Shown here: positions 4,725-5,578 of the stretch, in pieces
How positions within the stretch are numbered: the stretch's first letter is position 1
Layout: each line of letters begins with the position of its first letter
Assembly (NCBI GenBank): GCA_018433265.1
Contig: JAHDRO010000254.1
Location: 1-5,578 of the forward strand
From: Bacteroidales bacterium
GTDB lineage: Bacteria; Bacteroidota; Bacteroidia; Bacteroidales; UBA932
Reading direction: 5' to 3'
DNA: 5,578 nucleotides
Notes under the pieces: model-generated
What the model saw: the letters and a program-made list of their open reading frames with translations, nothing else
The model's database searches: none
What the model was told of the DNA's origin: nothing
Program-made: the position numbers and the translations under genes

Positions 4725-5578
4725 TCAAATGGTTATGGTTTCTCCTTCGCTTTTTGCAACAATGACTGCACCTGTCAAATCTCCCCATACATTTACAGCT
4801 GAGCGAATCATGTCAAGTGGTTGCTGAACAACAAGGACTAATCCAATTCCTTCTAATGGCAAACCTACTGCATTCAATACTACTGCGAGCATAACAAGTC
4901 CTGCCAGAGGAATTCCGGCAGAACCTACTGCTGCAAGAAGACTTGTCAGAACTACCATAATTTGTTGCCCAAATGTTAAATCTATCCCATAGACCTGGGC
5001 TATGAAAATAGCTGTAACGCATTCAAAAAGTGCAGTACCGTTCATATTTATTGTATTTCCCAAGGGGAGGCAAAAAGCAGCAATTTTCTGAGAAACTCCT
5101 GTTTTACTTTGTATGTCAGGTATTGTAATTGGCAATGATGCGGCAGAAGATGCGGTGCAGAATGTCGTCAGAAGAGCTGTACCCATCTGGCTCATGAACT
5201 TGAATGGATTTTTCTTTGTAAATGCAACAAATATTATAGGCAATATTCCAAATCCCTGTATTAAACAGCCTCCGGCTATTATTGCTGCATAGATTCCAAG
5301 GCTTCCGAACATATCTCCCAAAGCTTTTGAGTCCCCGGCCTGAGTTCCGATAATTGATGAAACAACGCCGAAAAGACCGAAAGGAGCAAAGCGGATAACC
5401 AGAAAGGTCATCTTTATCATCACTTCGTATACGCTGTTAAAAAAATCGGTCATAATAACGCGGCTCTTCTGGGAAGAGAGTGTAATGAATATTCCAAACA
5501 GAATTGCAAAGAAGATTACAGGCAGCATATTCCCATCTGCCATGGCCTTAACAATATTGGTCGGAACAATATTGACAA
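4725..5578 (-). CDS. Dicarboxylate/amino acid:cation symporter (DAACS, GltP/GltT-like); N-terminus cut by window edge
   Basis: The frame stays open to the right edge. Although an ATG occurs at 5543, the eleven codons before it (V-N-I-V-P-T-N-I-V-K-A) continue the family's conserved segment, so that Met is internal. Roughly 140 residues with the first membrane helices lie outside. Numbering from that Met, the visible part has several membrane spans, a re-entrant HP1 loop with T-A-S-S-A-A-S-L-P (130-138), the TM7 motif N-M-N-G-T (166-170), HP2 around V-G-S-A-G-I-P-L-A-G (206-215) and TM8 with D244-M-I-R247, N251 and D255. In GltPh the matching Asp394 and Arg397 bind the substrate amino group and side-chain carboxylate, so an acidic amino acid (glutamate or aspartate) is the likely cargo, driven by sodium or protons. 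The gene ends in TGA 4 bases before the PLP enzyme's ATG, so it is the upstream gene of a probable operon. Its promoter is outside the window. Confidence 0.92.
   Translation of the reverse strand, partial: VNIVPTNIVKAMADGNMLPVIFFAILFGIFITLSSQKSRVIMTDFFNSVYEVMIKMTFLVIRFAPFGLFGVVSSIIGTQAGDSKALGDMFGSLGIYAAIIAGGCLIQGFGILPIIFVAFTKKNPFKFMSQMGTALLTTFCTASSAASLPITIPDIQSKTGVSQKIAAFCLPLGNTINMNGTALFECVTAIFIAQVYGIDLTFGQQIMVVLTSLLAAVGSAGIPLAGLVMLAVVLNAVGLPLEGIGLVLVVQQPLDMIRSAVNVWGDLTGAVIVAKSEGETITI

Noticed and set aside
4813..5022. 69-residue minus-strand ORF inside the symporter gene
   Set aside because: It is a shifted frame of the symporter; the Cys/Ser/Arg-rich product is typical of a shadow.
5541..5543. 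ATG at 5543 as the true start of the symporter
   Set aside because: The codons upstream continue the conserved V-N-I-V-P-T-N segment to the edge, and a start here would remove the first membrane helices of the family.
1..5578. CRISPR array, tRNA/rRNA, insertion sequence, integrase or phage-defence genes
   Set aside because: No direct-repeat array, tRNA-like fold, terminal inverted repeats or related protein motifs were seen on either strand; almost all of the window is taken up by the five genes.

Overview
The window looks like an ordinary chromosomal segment of a low-GC Bacteroidota bacterium, most likely of the order Bacteroidales. The grounds are the protein families (an LruC-type surface lipoprotein, a GT90 glycosyltransferase, a small secreted protein of a type I associate with Bacteroidales), AT-rich spacers with few Shine-Dalgarno sequences, and promoter-like matches to the Bacteroides -7 consensus TAnnTTTG. 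No RNA gene, mobile element, CRISPR array or integrase was seen. The taxonomic call comes from reading the sequence, not from a search.

Layout from left to right. Positions 1-1682 (minus) are one uninterrupted reading frame that runs off the left edge. It encodes 560 residues of a large lipoprotein with a beta-solenoid-like middle and a calcium-binding motif just before the cut; it looks like the N-terminal part of an LruC domain (DUF4842-type) cell-surface protein. A 148-base AT-rich spacer follows, with a perfect 16-bp inverted repeat and a possible promoter. Positions 1831-2868 (minus) encode a GT90 (CAP10/LpsA) glycosyltransferase. A 132-base divergent spacer separates it from 3001-3594 (plus), a small secreted protein of unknown function. 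Nineteen bases further, convergent, is a two-gene minus-strand unit: a glutamate/aspartate-type sodium or proton symporter (4725 to beyond the right edge) followed after 4 bases by a zinc-ribbon threonine-synthase-like PLP enzyme (3614-4720).

How the genes fit together: the left half is about the cell envelope (surface lipoprotein, LPS or capsule sugar transfer, a secreted protein), but nothing shows these genes to be co-transcribed. The right half is a probable operon joining uptake of an acidic amino acid to a PLP enzyme of amino-acid metabolism. I see no clearly new multi-gene system. The points most worth a second look are the solenoid lipoprotein, the atypical threonine-synthase paralogue next to a transporter with altered binding-site residues, the unknown secreted protein and the AT-only hairpin.
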